From: Pseudomonadota bacterium
GTDB lineage: Bacteria; Pseudomonadota; Alphaproteobacteria; Acetobacterales; Acetobacteraceae
Length of the DNA stretch: 8,667 bases
Assembly (NCBI GenBank): GCA_021805485.1
Contig: JAJZFF010000491.1
Span: forward strand, 1,459 to 10,125
Direction: 5' to 3'
Below, one piece after another: positions 1 to 6,264 of the stretch (position 1 is its first letter; each line of letters begins with the position of its first letter). Under the pieces are notes generated by a model. That model ran no database searches and was not told the origin of the DNA. It saw only the letters and a list, made by a program, of their open reading frames with translations. The position numbers and the translations under genes were made by a program.

Positions 1-2037
1 AGCGCCTTCGCCGGACCGACGCCGGCCTCGATCAGCGGGCTGGCCGGTTGGTGGGATGCCGGCGCGCTTGGCGCCTTGCTGGATGCCAATGGCAATCCGC
101 TCGTCGCGTGGAATGCGCCGGCGGCGGCGCTGGCCGACAAGTCCGGCAACGGGGGGACGCTCCTGCCGTTTCATATCGCGGCGGATACCGCGCCGGCGGT
201 GATGATGGCGGTGCCGCGGGTCAACGGATTTCTCGGTGCGGTGGGCAGTCCGGACCCGGCGATCGCGCAGTACGGGCCGACGCTCGATCCGGACTGGGGA
301 CTGTCGCTCGCGCAGTTCGACCTTGGCAGTCATGCGGCGTGGACGCTTTATCTCGTCTGGACCCGGCCGAACTGGCGGCAGGGCACGATCGAGGTCGACA
401 ATGCGCCGATTCCGCTGATCCATGCGATGGCGACGGGAACGACCGTCATCGAGGCCGGCGGGCCGGGTGGCGGCGGGCTGACGCTGTTTCCCGGCACGGC
501 GGCGAGCCGCGGCATCACCACGACAATCGAACGGCGGCACACCCATGCGCTGATTCTGCGCAACACGCCGGGGGCGGGTGTGGATGTGTGGCTGGATGGC
601 GCGCAGGTGGCGAGCGGTGTCGCGAATCCGTTGCCGGCGGCTGCGGCGGGCAACGTGCTGCTGTTCCACGACAATACGGTGCAGGGCTCGGCGCAGTGCT
701 GGTTTCACGAGGCGGCGTCTTGGACCCGGGCGCTGGATGCCGCGGAGATCGCGACACTGGTGGCCGCCAAGGGGCGCTGGGTGCTCGGGGCTCGGCGGGG
801 CGTCAACCTTCTGGTCATGGGCCAGTCCAACGCCGAGTGGTTCGTGCAGGCGGGCGGCGCGCTGGCGCTGGCGCAGGGTGTGGCCTGGTATCTGGGCGCG
901 GCCGCCTGGGCGGCGACGTCGCTGCCGGCGGGGAATGTCGTCAGCCCGGCTCGGTATTCCATGATTGCGGGGCATCCGGTGTCCAACTCCTCGCCGCCGC
1001 TGTTCCCGCCCGGGGCGGGGAACGGCACGTTCCTGACCAATCCAGGTGACGGGTCTTCGCCCGCGACCTGGGCACTGGGGCCGGACGGGCAGGCGCTGTC
1101 GGCGTATCTGACCGGGTCGCAGGCGTTGGTCCCGGCGCTGGACGAGGCCGATATCGCCTTCCTGCTCTGGCCGTGGAGCGAGCAGGACAGCACGATGCCC
1201 TATGCGAACAAGACGCTCTACAAGGAGAGCGTCAGCCGGCTTGCGGCGCTGACGCGGCAGATGCTGGGGCGGAGCGCCGCCTCGTTGCCGCTGCTACTCT
1301 GGAGCGCCATTCCCTACGAGACCGACCAGGGGGTGCAGATGGTGCGTGAGAGCGTGCTCGATCTGTCGCTCGACCCGACCGAGAACACCGTGATTTTCGT
1401 TGCACAGACGGCGGATTCCAATCCGCTGAACGCGACCTGGGACCCGGCGACCGGCCTGTTTTCCGGTGGCGATCCGCAGCATCGGGACCAGCCGGACCTG
1501 TTACGCTACGGCCGGATCGGCGCCCATGCGGCGGCGCGGGCGGCGCTCGCGATGGGGCTTTCGGACTCCATTCCGGCGGCTGCCGTGCCGGCGAGCGGTG
1601 TGCCGGTCGCGGGTGGACCGGCAATCACGCATGCGTATCTGGCAGCGGCAGACCAGATCGTCCTGACCATCCGGCACGATGCCGGCACCGATCTGCGCGT
1701 GAACCTGCTGGCGGCGAACGGGGCGGGGTTCGCGGTGATGGATGGCGGCACGGTGGCAAGCCCGGGGCCGATGATTCCAGCCACCGCCGTCTCGCGCGTC
1801 GATGCGACCCATGTGGCGGTGACGCTGCAGCGCGCGCCGGTGAGCCCAGTATGCCTGCTCTACTATCCCTATGGCAGCGCGCAGATCGGTCGGGGCGACG
1901 CGGTGACGGACAATCTCGCGAGTCTCGTGCCGCCGGCCGGTTGGTCGATGGCGGCGGATCTGGGGGCAGCTTTTGCAATCGACATGCCGCTGCAGGCGAC
2001 TGCCTACGGCGTCCCGCTTTCAACGACGCCGGGGTGA
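1..2037 (+). CDS. Phage-associated LamG-like / SGNH (GQSN-type) esterase modular protein, 5' partial
   Basis: The frame is open from base 1, so the start lies upstream; 678 codons are visible, ending at TGA 2035-2037. Codons about 10-260 look like a concanavalin/LamG-type lectin domain: GLAGWWDAG near the start, a WTLYLVWTR strand, VDVWLDGAQV, and a closing WTRALDAAEIATL that is typical of LamG ends. An SGNH hydrolase domain follows. LLVMGQSNAEWF (codons 270-281) is the GQSN nucleophile block of sialate O-acetylesterase/CE6-like enzymes, with Ser276 as predicted nucleophile. DPQH (codons 491-494) fits the DxxH acid/histidine block. LLWPWSEQDS (codons 388-397) sits where these enzymes usually carry a WxQGES-type block. 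The last ~140 codons are probably a beta-rich domain. Because a lysis cassette follows, a virion tail or receptor-modifying esterase that deacetylates surface polysaccharide is plausible. The substrate is unknown. The SGNH call is fairly sure; the phage role is inference. Confidence 0.72.
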   Translation, partial: SAFAGPTPASISGLAGWWDAGALGALLDANGNPLVAWNAPAAALADKSGNGGTLLPFHIAADTAPAVMMAVPRVNGFLGAVGSPDPAIAQYGPTLDPDWGLSLAQFDLGSHAAWTLYLVWTRPNWRQGTIEVDNAPIPLIHAMATGTTVIEAGGPGGGGLTLFPGTAASRGITTTIERRHTHALILRNTPGAGVDVWLDGAQVASGVANPLPAAAAGNVLLFHDNTVQGSAQCWFHEAASWTRALDAAEIATLVAAKGRWVLGARRGVNLLVMGQSNAEWFVQAGGALALAQGVAWYLGAAAWAATSLPAGNVVSPARYSMIAGHPVSNSSPPLFPPGAGNGTFLTNPGDGSSPATWALGPDGQALSAYLTGSQALVPALDEADIAFLLWPWSEQDSTMPYANKTLYKESVSRLAALTRQMLGRSAASLPLLLWSAIPYETDQGVQMVRESVLDLSLDPTENTVIFVAQTADSNPLNATWDPATGLFSGGDPQHRDQPDLLRYGRIGAHAAARAALAMGLSDSIPAAAVPASGVPVAGGPAITHAYLAAADQIVLTIRHDAGTDLRVNLLAANGAGFAVMDGGTVASPGPMIPATAVSRVDATHVAVTLQRAPVSPVCLLYYPYGSAQIGRGDAVTDNLASLVPPAGWSMAADLGAAFAIDMPLQATAYGVPLSTTPG

Positions 2038-2042
2038 GCGCC

Positions 2043-2396
2043 ATGGGAGAGGATACGGTCACCTTCCTGCGAGATGCTCTGGGCGATCTGCGCTCGGAGG
2101 TTGGTCTGTTGCAGGCGGAGATTGCCTCGGCGCGGCGCGATATCGCCGCGATCGAGGCAAGGCACCTGGCGCTGGAGGCCTGGCGCAACCGCTTCGAGTT
2201 GCAGGTGGCGGGCACGCAGGAGCGGTTCATCGACAAGTCGGACGAACTGGTGGACGCGTTCGCGCGGTTCCGCTCGGAGCTGGCGCAGTTCCGTGGTGAA
2301 CAGTCGGGCAGTCATCGGGTGATCATGGTGGTGATCGGCGTGATTTCGGCGGTGATCGGCAGCGTCGCTGGTCATTGGCTGCATTCCGCCGGATGA
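2043..2396 (+). CDS. Coiled-coil protein with C-terminal membrane anchor, XhlA-like
   Basis: A 117-residue protein. Residues about 1-85 are charged and heptad-like (LRSEVGLLQAEIASARRDI and onward), predicting a long coiled coil. Residues about 93-113 (VIMVVIGVISAVIGSVAG) form a single membrane segment, leaving only a few residues after it. This layout matches the XhlA family of phage/bacteriocin lysis-associated membrane proteins and would place the coiled coil in the cytoplasm. The ATG at 2043 is preferred because GGGGTGA at 2031-2037 gives a usable ribosome-binding site 5 nt upstream. A GTG at 2034, overlapping the upstream stop as GTGA, is an alternative that adds three residues. It lies 5 nt after the esterase gene and 16 nt before the holin-like gene, so co-transcription is likely. 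The family assignment rests on architecture only. Confidence 0.62.
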   Translation: MGEDTVTFLRDALGDLRSEVGLLQAEIASARRDIAAIEARHLALEAWRNRFELQVAGTQERFIDKSDELVDAFARFRSELAQFRGEQSGSHRVIMVVIGVISAVIGSVAGHWLHSAG

Positions 2397-2400
2397 CAAT

Positions 2401-2407
2401 GGAGGGG
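2401..2407 (+). promoter_or_regulatory. Strong ribosome-binding site of the holin-like gene
   Basis: GGAGGGG lies 5 nt upstream of the ATG at 2413 and just after the stop of the preceding gene. It fixes the start of the 79-residue protein and is the best Shine-Dalgarno match among the phage-derived genes here. Confidence 0.7.
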
Positions 2408-2412
2408 ATCTG

Positions 2413-2652
2413 ATGCGACGTTTTCTCCACGAGATCGTCTCGGATGCCGCCGGGCGGTCGGACGGGATGGCCCTGCTCTCGGTGCTGGGCGTGCTCAGCT
2501 ATATCTGCCTCGGCGTCTTCGCCGTGGTGGTGCGTGGCCAGCCGTTTGCGCCCGAGGCCTATGGAATGGGACTCGGTTCGGCGATCGCCGCCGGGGCGTT
2601 CGGGATGGGGCTCAAGGCTCGGTTCGGGGGCGATGCGCGATGCCAGCCGTGA
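2413..2652 (+). CDS. Small holin-like membrane protein
   Basis: A 79-residue protein. The N-terminal stretch of about 17 residues is polar (MRRFLHEIVSDAAGRSDG). A clear membrane segment follows at residues about 18-40 (MALLSVLGVLSYICLGVFAV), then a weaker glycine/alanine-rich segment at about 50-67. The tail is basic. The start is well supported: GGAGGGG at 2401-2407 lies 5 nt before the ATG, the strongest ribosome-binding site in the cassette. Its size, two possible membrane segments and position directly before an Rz/Rz1-like pair suggest a holin or holin-like pore protein that would permeabilise the inner membrane during phage lysis. Holins are very diverse and I recognise no specific family, so the function is inferred from context. 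Its end overlaps the next gene by 13 nt. Confidence 0.6.
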   Translation: MRRFLHEIVSDAAGRSDGMALLSVLGVLSYICLGVFAVVVRGQPFAPEAYGMGLGSAIAAGAFGMGLKARFGGDARCQP

Positions 2653-3035
2653 TCCTCCCGTTGCTGAGCCGGTTCGCGCCCTGGGTTCTGGGCGTCCTGC
2701 TGCTCGCCGGTTTGCTGCTCTATGGCTGGCACCTCGAAGCCGCGCTGCGGGCGGCGCGGGCCGAGGTGCGGAACGGGCAGGGGACAATCGCGCGGCTGAT
2801 GGCGACGAATTCCGAGAACCGCGCCGAACTCGCGCGGCTGACCGCGGACGAGATGGCCTGGCAAACGGCGCTGACTACCGCTGCGGCGGCGGATGCGCGC
2901 GGCGTTGCGCTCTCGCAGCGGATTCTGACGACGGTGGCTGCGGCGCCGCCGAAGCAGGACGGCGCGGTGGCGCCGGTCCTGGCCGGCGCGCTTTCGCAGC
3001 TCGCGGCGGCGCAGGGCGGGAGGGTGAAGCCGTGA
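2640..3035 (+). CDS. Rz-like inner-membrane spanin (i-spanin)
   Basis: A 131-residue protein with an N-terminal membrane anchor at residues about 12-30 (APWVLGVLLLAGLLLYGW). A helical, charged periplasmic region follows (HLEAALRAARAEVRNGQG to about residue 75), then an alanine-rich, lower-complexity tail ending in RVKP. N-in anchor plus coiled-coil periplasmic domain is the signature of i-spanins such as lambda Rz, which bind an outer-membrane lipoprotein partner and fuse the two membranes in the last step of phage lysis. The partner is directly downstream, overlapping by 4 nt. The ATG at 2640 overlaps the holin-like gene by 13 nt. A GTG at 2649, giving a 4-nt GTGA overlap and a protein three residues shorter, is equally possible, since neither start has a strong ribosome-binding site. 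Spanins share little sequence, so the call rests on architecture and context. Confidence 0.68.
   Translation: MPAVILPLLSRFAPWVLGVLLLAGLLLYGWHLEAALRAARAEVRNGQGTIARLMATNSENRAELARLTADEMAWQTALTTAAAADARGVALSQRILTTVAAAPPKQDGAVAPVLAGALSQLAAAQGGRVKP
3018..3024 (+). promoter_or_regulatory. Ribosome-binding site supporting the GTG start of the o-spanin
   Basis: GGGAGGG inside the end of the i-spanin gene lies 7 nt before the GTG at 3032. It favours this GTG over the in-frame ATG at 3050, which would leave too short a signal peptide. Confidence 0.6.
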
Positions 3036-3337
3036 CCGGGCGGGGTCTCATGCTGGCGGCGGCGATGCTGCTTGCAGGGTGTACGCCGCCGCCGCCGGTC
3101 GTCACCCGCATCCGGGTCGTCGAGCCGCGGATTCCGCCGTCGCTGCTTGCATGCCCGCCGGCCCCGGCCGTGCCGCTTGTGCAACGGCAATCGCAGGTGG
3201 CGACCTATGTTGCGGAATTATGGGAGGCGGGCGAGATCTGCCGGAACCATCTGGCGGCGGTAGCCGACGCGTTGCGACCACAGCCTGAACTGCCGGCTGT
3301 CACGCATCAATCGTTGGTCAGGAAGGTCTTGCGATAA
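3032..3337 (+). CDS. Rz1-like outer-membrane spanin lipoprotein (o-spanin)
   Basis: A 101-residue lipoprotein starting at GTG 3032, which overlaps the i-spanin stop as GTGA. The short signal peptide ends in a lipobox, LLAGC, with Cys17 as the predicted lipidated residue. Thr follows it, so there is no Asp inner-membrane retention signal and outer-membrane sorting is expected. A proline-rich stretch comes next ([20 protein letters not shown]), as in Rz1 proteins. Residues about 53-81 ([22 protein letters not shown] and beyond) resemble the C-terminal helix of Rz1-like phage lipoproteins. Cys41 and Cys70 could form a disulfide in the periplasm. The gene follows its partner in tandem and is not nested inside it as in lambda. 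Its last 31 nt overlap the end of ppk1 on the other strand. Rz1-like identity is the most secure call in the cassette. Confidence 0.8.
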   Translation: MTGRGLMLAAAMLLAGCTPPPPVVTRIRVVEPRIPPSLLACPPAPAVPLVQRQSQVATYVAELWEAGEICRNHLAAVADALRPQPELPAVTHQSLVRKVLR

Positions 3338-5490
3338 CGGATCTGGTCGCGTTGCTGCTGGGTCAGCGGGCCGCGCAGCGCCGAGCCGCGGCCTGACAGG
3401 GACGGATTGGTCATGAAATATTCATGCGCCGAAACGGGCGGATCGCCAGGCAGGACCCTCGTCCAGACGCCATCGGGTCCGAGCGTCCAGGAATCGACAT
3501 CGTCGCGCAGGTCCACGGCCATGATCTGGTCGAGCACCTGGGCGTGGACGGTAGGATTGTGGATCGGCACGAAGGTTTCCACCCGCCAGTCCATATTGCG
3601 GGCCATCCAGTCCGCGCTGGAGATGAAGACCTTGTTCTCGCGGTCGGGCATCCGCGCGCCATTGGCGAAGACGGCGATGCGCGCATGCTCGAGGAAACGG
3701 CCGATGATCGACTTGATGCGGATGTTTTCGGAAAGATCGGGCAGGCCGGGGCGCAGGCAGCAGATGCCGCGCACCACGCAGGAAACCGGCACGCCGGCAG
3801 CCGAGGCGCGGTAGAGATGGTCGATCAGCCGTTCGTCGACCAGCGAATTCAGCTTGAGCCAGATGCCCGACGGGTGGCCGGCGCGCGCCGCCTCGATCTC
3901 GGCGTCGATCAGTGCGCCAATGGCACGGCGGGTCGTGATCGGGCTGTAGACGAGCTGGTCCATCTGCTCGGGCCGGGCATAGCCGGTCATGTAGTTGAAC
4001 AGGCGGGCGGCGTCGCGCGTCAGCTGCTGGTCGCAGGTGAAGAAGGACAGGTCAGTGTAGATCCGCGCGGTGATCGGGTGGTAGTTGCCCGTGCCGAAAT
4101 GCGCGTAGGCGCGCATGGCGCTGCCCTCGCGCCGGACCACGAGCGAGAGCTTGGCGTGCGTCTTCAGCCCGAGAAAGCCATAGACGACCTGCACGCCGGC
4201 GGCCTCGAGCGTGCGGGCGAGGCGGATATTGGCCTCCTCGTCGAAGCGGGCGCGCAGTTCGACCATCGCGGTGACGCTCTTGCCTGATTCGGCGGCTTCG
4301 ATCAGCGCGCCGACGATGGGGGAGTCGCGGCTGGTGCGGTAAAGCGTCTGCTTGATCGCGACCACGTTCGGGTCGGAGGCCGCCTGGCGGAGGAACTGCA
4401 CCACCACGTCGAAGCTCTCGAACGGGTGGTGGACGATGATGTCCTTGTTGCGGATGGCGGCGAAACAGTCGCCGCCGAAGTCCCGGATGCGTTCGGGAAA
4501 ACGCGGCGTATAGGCGGGGAAGAGCAGTTCGGGCCGATCGTCGACGATCATCTCCTTCAGGTCGACGAGGCCGAGCATGCCGGGTTCGACAAAGAGCTGG
4601 TCCTCGGGCGCCTCGACCTCGTCGATGACCAGGGTGCGCAGGTCGTCCGGCAGGTCGGCAGCCAGGGTCAGCTCGATCGCGGCGCCGCGGCGGCGGCGCT
4701 TCAGCGCGGTTTCGTAGGACTGGACGAGATCTTCCGCTTCTTCCTCGAACTCGACATCGGTATCGCGGCAAACGCGGAACAGGCCGGAGCCGGCGAGGCG
4801 GAAGCCGTGGAACAGCCGGTCGAGGAAGAGGATCACCAGATCCTCGAGCTTGATGAACCGGATCGTCGCCGGTGACGGATCGGGCAGGCGGATGAAGCGC
4901 CGGATCTGCGCGGGCAGCGGGATGAGCGCCCGCATCACGCCGGAATCGTCCTGGCGGATCAGCTTGAGCGCGAGCACGAGGCCCATGTTCTGGACGAAGG
5001 GGAACGGATGCGCCGGGTCGATCGCGAGCGGGGTGAGGACGGGGAAGACCCGTTCCATGAAATGCTGGTCGAGAAAGGCACGGTCGGCCTCATTCAGCTC
5101 GTGCGGCCCGATGACGGTGAGGCCGGCGCCGGCCAGTTCGGCGAGCACGGAGCCGAGCACGCGCTGCTGGGTCTCCATCAGGGCGCGGGCGCAGCGGTTG
5201 ATTTCGCCGAGTTGCTGCGTGGGAGTCAGGCCATCCGACGAACGGAGGGCGAGGCCGGCGCGTGCCTGGCCGATCAGCCCGGCGACGCGGACGGAATAGA
5301 ATTCATCCAGATTCGAGCCGCTGATCGAGATGAACCGCAGCCGTTCAAGCAGCGGATAGCGGGGATTTTCGGCGGCGGCGACCACACGCGAATTGAAAGC
5401 CAGCCAGGATAGCTCGCGGTTGATGAAACGCTCGGGATCGTCCGCCGGTATCGGCTCGGCGACTGTTCGGGGCAGGGTTTCCTGGTCCAT
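3307..5490 (-). CDS. ppk1: Polyphosphate kinase 1
   Basis: A 727-residue PPK1, which reversibly transfers the gamma phosphate of ATP to growing inorganic polyphosphate. The family N-terminal motif is at residues 21-33 ([13 protein letters not shown]), followed by SGSNLDEF with Asn60 at the usual ATP-contact position. HPFPFVQN is at 161-168. The catalytic core is intact: Arg385 (TLYRTS) and Arg415 (ELRARFDEE) match the conserved phosphate/metal-site arginines. His445 (KTHAKL) is the predicted phospho-histidine and His602 (FLEHARI) the second conserved histidine. The spacing of these four agrees with the E. coli enzyme. [10 protein letters not shown] and [13 protein letters not shown] are further family blocks. 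[11 protein letters not shown] marks the usual end of the conserved region and is followed by a Gln/Arg-rich tail of about 20 residues. No good ribosome-binding site precedes the ATG. The gene lies 30 nt after hdaA, so it is probably co-transcribed, and its 3' end overlaps the o-spanin gene. Confidence 0.97.
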   Translation of the reverse strand: MDQETLPRTVAEPIPADDPERFINRELSWLAFNSRVVAAAENPRYPLLERLRFISISGSNLDEFYSVRVAGLIGQARAGLALRSSDGLTPTQQLGEINRCARALMETQQRVLGSVLAELAGAGLTVIGPHELNEADRAFLDQHFMERVFPVLTPLAIDPAHPFPFVQNMGLVLALKLIRQDDSGVMRALIPLPAQIRRFIRLPDPSPATIRFIKLEDLVILFLDRLFHGFRLAGSGLFRVCRDTDVEFEEEAEDLVQSYETALKRRRRGAAIELTLAADLPDDLRTLVIDEVEAPEDQLFVEPGMLGLVDLKEMIVDDRPELLFPAYTPRFPERIRDFGGDCFAAIRNKDIIVHHPFESFDVVVQFLRQAASDPNVVAIKQTLYRTSRDSPIVGALIEAAESGKSVTAMVELRARFDEEANIRLARTLEAAGVQVVYGFLGLKTHAKLSLVVRREGSAMRAYAHFGTGNYHPITARIYTDLSFFTCDQQLTRDAARLFNYMTGYARPEQMDQLVYSPITTRRAIGALIDAEIEAARAGHPSGIWLKLNSLVDERLIDHLYRASAAGVPVSCVVRGICCLRPGLPDLSENIRIKSIIGRFLEHARIAVFANGARMPDRENKVFISSADWMARNMDWRVETFVPIHNPTVHAQVLDQIMAVDLRDDVDSWTLGPDGVWTRVLPGDPPVSAHEYFMTNPSLSGRGSALRGPLTQQQRDQIRYRKTFLTND

Positions 5491-5517
5491 GCCGGCAGTT
5501 TGCCACGAAAGGCCGGC
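5491..5517 (-). promoter_or_regulatory. Possible hairpin abutting the ppk1 start codon
   Basis: In the hdaA-ppk1 gap, GCCGGC at 5491-5496 and GCCGGC at 5512-5517 can pair across a 15-nt loop. In the leftward transcript this hairpin would sit directly against the ppk1 ATG, where the ribosome-binding site should be, and no purine-rich site is seen in the loop. It could limit ppk1 translation. Such short GC repeats are common in GC-rich DNA, so this is weak. Confidence 0.25.
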
Positions 5518-5520
5518 CGA

Positions 5521-6264
5521 CTAAAGCAGAGACATCATCGCGGCGGGGAGCGCGTCGGCGGGCGGGGTGGCTTCGAAGTCGCTTTCCTCGGGGTCGGAGA
5601 GTTCGTCGAGCAGCCGTTCGGCAAGGCGGCGCGACGGCGCGGTGCCGAGGGCGAGGGCGTAGCGGTCGAGCCGGGCGATGGCTTCGCGCAGCACTGCGGG
5701 GCGCCGCGGCAGCCGGGTCAGCAGGAACTGGTGAAGCGCCGGCGGCAGGCTCATCTGCCGCGCGGCGGCGAGGCGGTGCAGCAGGGCGTCGAGCAGGTCA
5801 GGTTCAGCCGGCTCGATCCGGATGGTCAGGCTGGCGCGCAATCGGCTGGCGAGGTCTGGCAATTCGATGGGCAGGCGGGCGGGCGGTGTGCGGCAGGTCA
5901 TCAGCACCGGCATGGTGGCCTGGGTAGCGCGTTCAAGGGTCGCGAACAGGGCGAGTGGGGCGGCTGCGGCATCGATATCCTCGATGAGTAGCGGCGCGCC
6001 ATCCGGGCTTGCGGGCGCGCGAAGGCGGGCGGCGTTGAGCTGCGTCGCGCCGGTTCGGGCAGCCCAGATCCAGGCAAGGTGGGATTTGCCGCTACCCGCC
6101 TCACCCCAGAGGACGAGGCGGCGATTCACCCAGTCGCCCGGTGCGGCCAGCGCCGCGCGCGCGGCGGCATTCGACGTCGCTTCGATGAAATCGGCCAGCG
6201 CGAAGCGTTCCGGCTCGTCGAACGGCAGGGCCATCTGCCGCGGCTCGTATCCGGCGCTACGCAC
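5521..6264 (-). CDS. hdaA: HdaA, DnaA-related AAA+ regulator of replication initiation
   Basis: A 247-residue protein from the GTG at 6264, or 237 residues from the ATG at 6234. Hda-type proteins bind the DNA polymerase sliding clamp and promote ATP hydrolysis by DnaA after initiation (RIDA), preventing re-initiation. From the GTG, Walker A is GEAGSGKS (54-61), Walker B is LLIEDID (92-98), a sensor 1-like TCRTPP follows near 123, and LASRLRA carries the box VII/arginine-finger candidate Arg141. RRPAVLREA (about 187-195) fits sensor 2. There is no DnaA DNA-binding domain IV, which separates it from DnaA. The GTG is chosen because residues 10-15 then read QMALPF, matching the Hda clamp-binding motif (E. 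coli QLSLPL). The ATG start would delete the key Gln. The GTG start overlaps the permease stop by 8 nt. Neither start has a good ribosome-binding site. Downstream is ppk1. Confidence 0.88.
   Translation of the reverse strand: MRSAGYEPRQMALPFDEPERFALADFIEATSNAAARAALAAPGDWVNRRLVLWGEAGSGKSHLAWIWAARTGATQLNAARLRAPASPDGAPLLIEDIDAAAAPLALFATLERATQATMPVLMTCRTPPARLPIELPDLASRLRASLTIRIEPAEPDLLDALLHRLAAARQMSLPPALHQFLLTRLPRRPAVLREAIARLDRYALALGTAPSRRLAERLLDELSDPEESDFEATPPADALPAAMMSLL

Noticed and set aside
48..1049. A 333-codon plus-strand frame inside the esterase gene
   Set aside because: The translation is low-complexity Gly/Arg/Ala, while the frame starting at base 1 gives recognisable LamG-like and GQSN motifs.
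2444..3031. The upstream part of the open frame that contains the o-spanin
   Set aside because: This stretch is Arg/Gly/Ala-rich and overlaps the holin-like and i-spanin genes. The lipoprotein signal and ribosome-binding site place the true start at 3032.
3280..3300. A 6-bp stem (ACAGCC / GGCTGT, 9-nt loop) downstream of ppk1 as a terminator
   Set aside because: No T-tract follows on either strand, the stem is short, and it lies inside the o-spanin coding sequence.
3300..3400. A prophage attachment site or tRNA at the phage/core boundary
   Set aside because: No tRNA-like sequence or direct repeat is visible here. The partner end lies outside the window, so an attachment site cannot be supported.
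3424..4875. Long plus-strand frames opposite ppk1 (3424-4287 and 4426-4875)
   Set aside because: They are antisense to intact ppk1 with no recognisable domain or good start signal; they are mirror frames of a high-GC gene.
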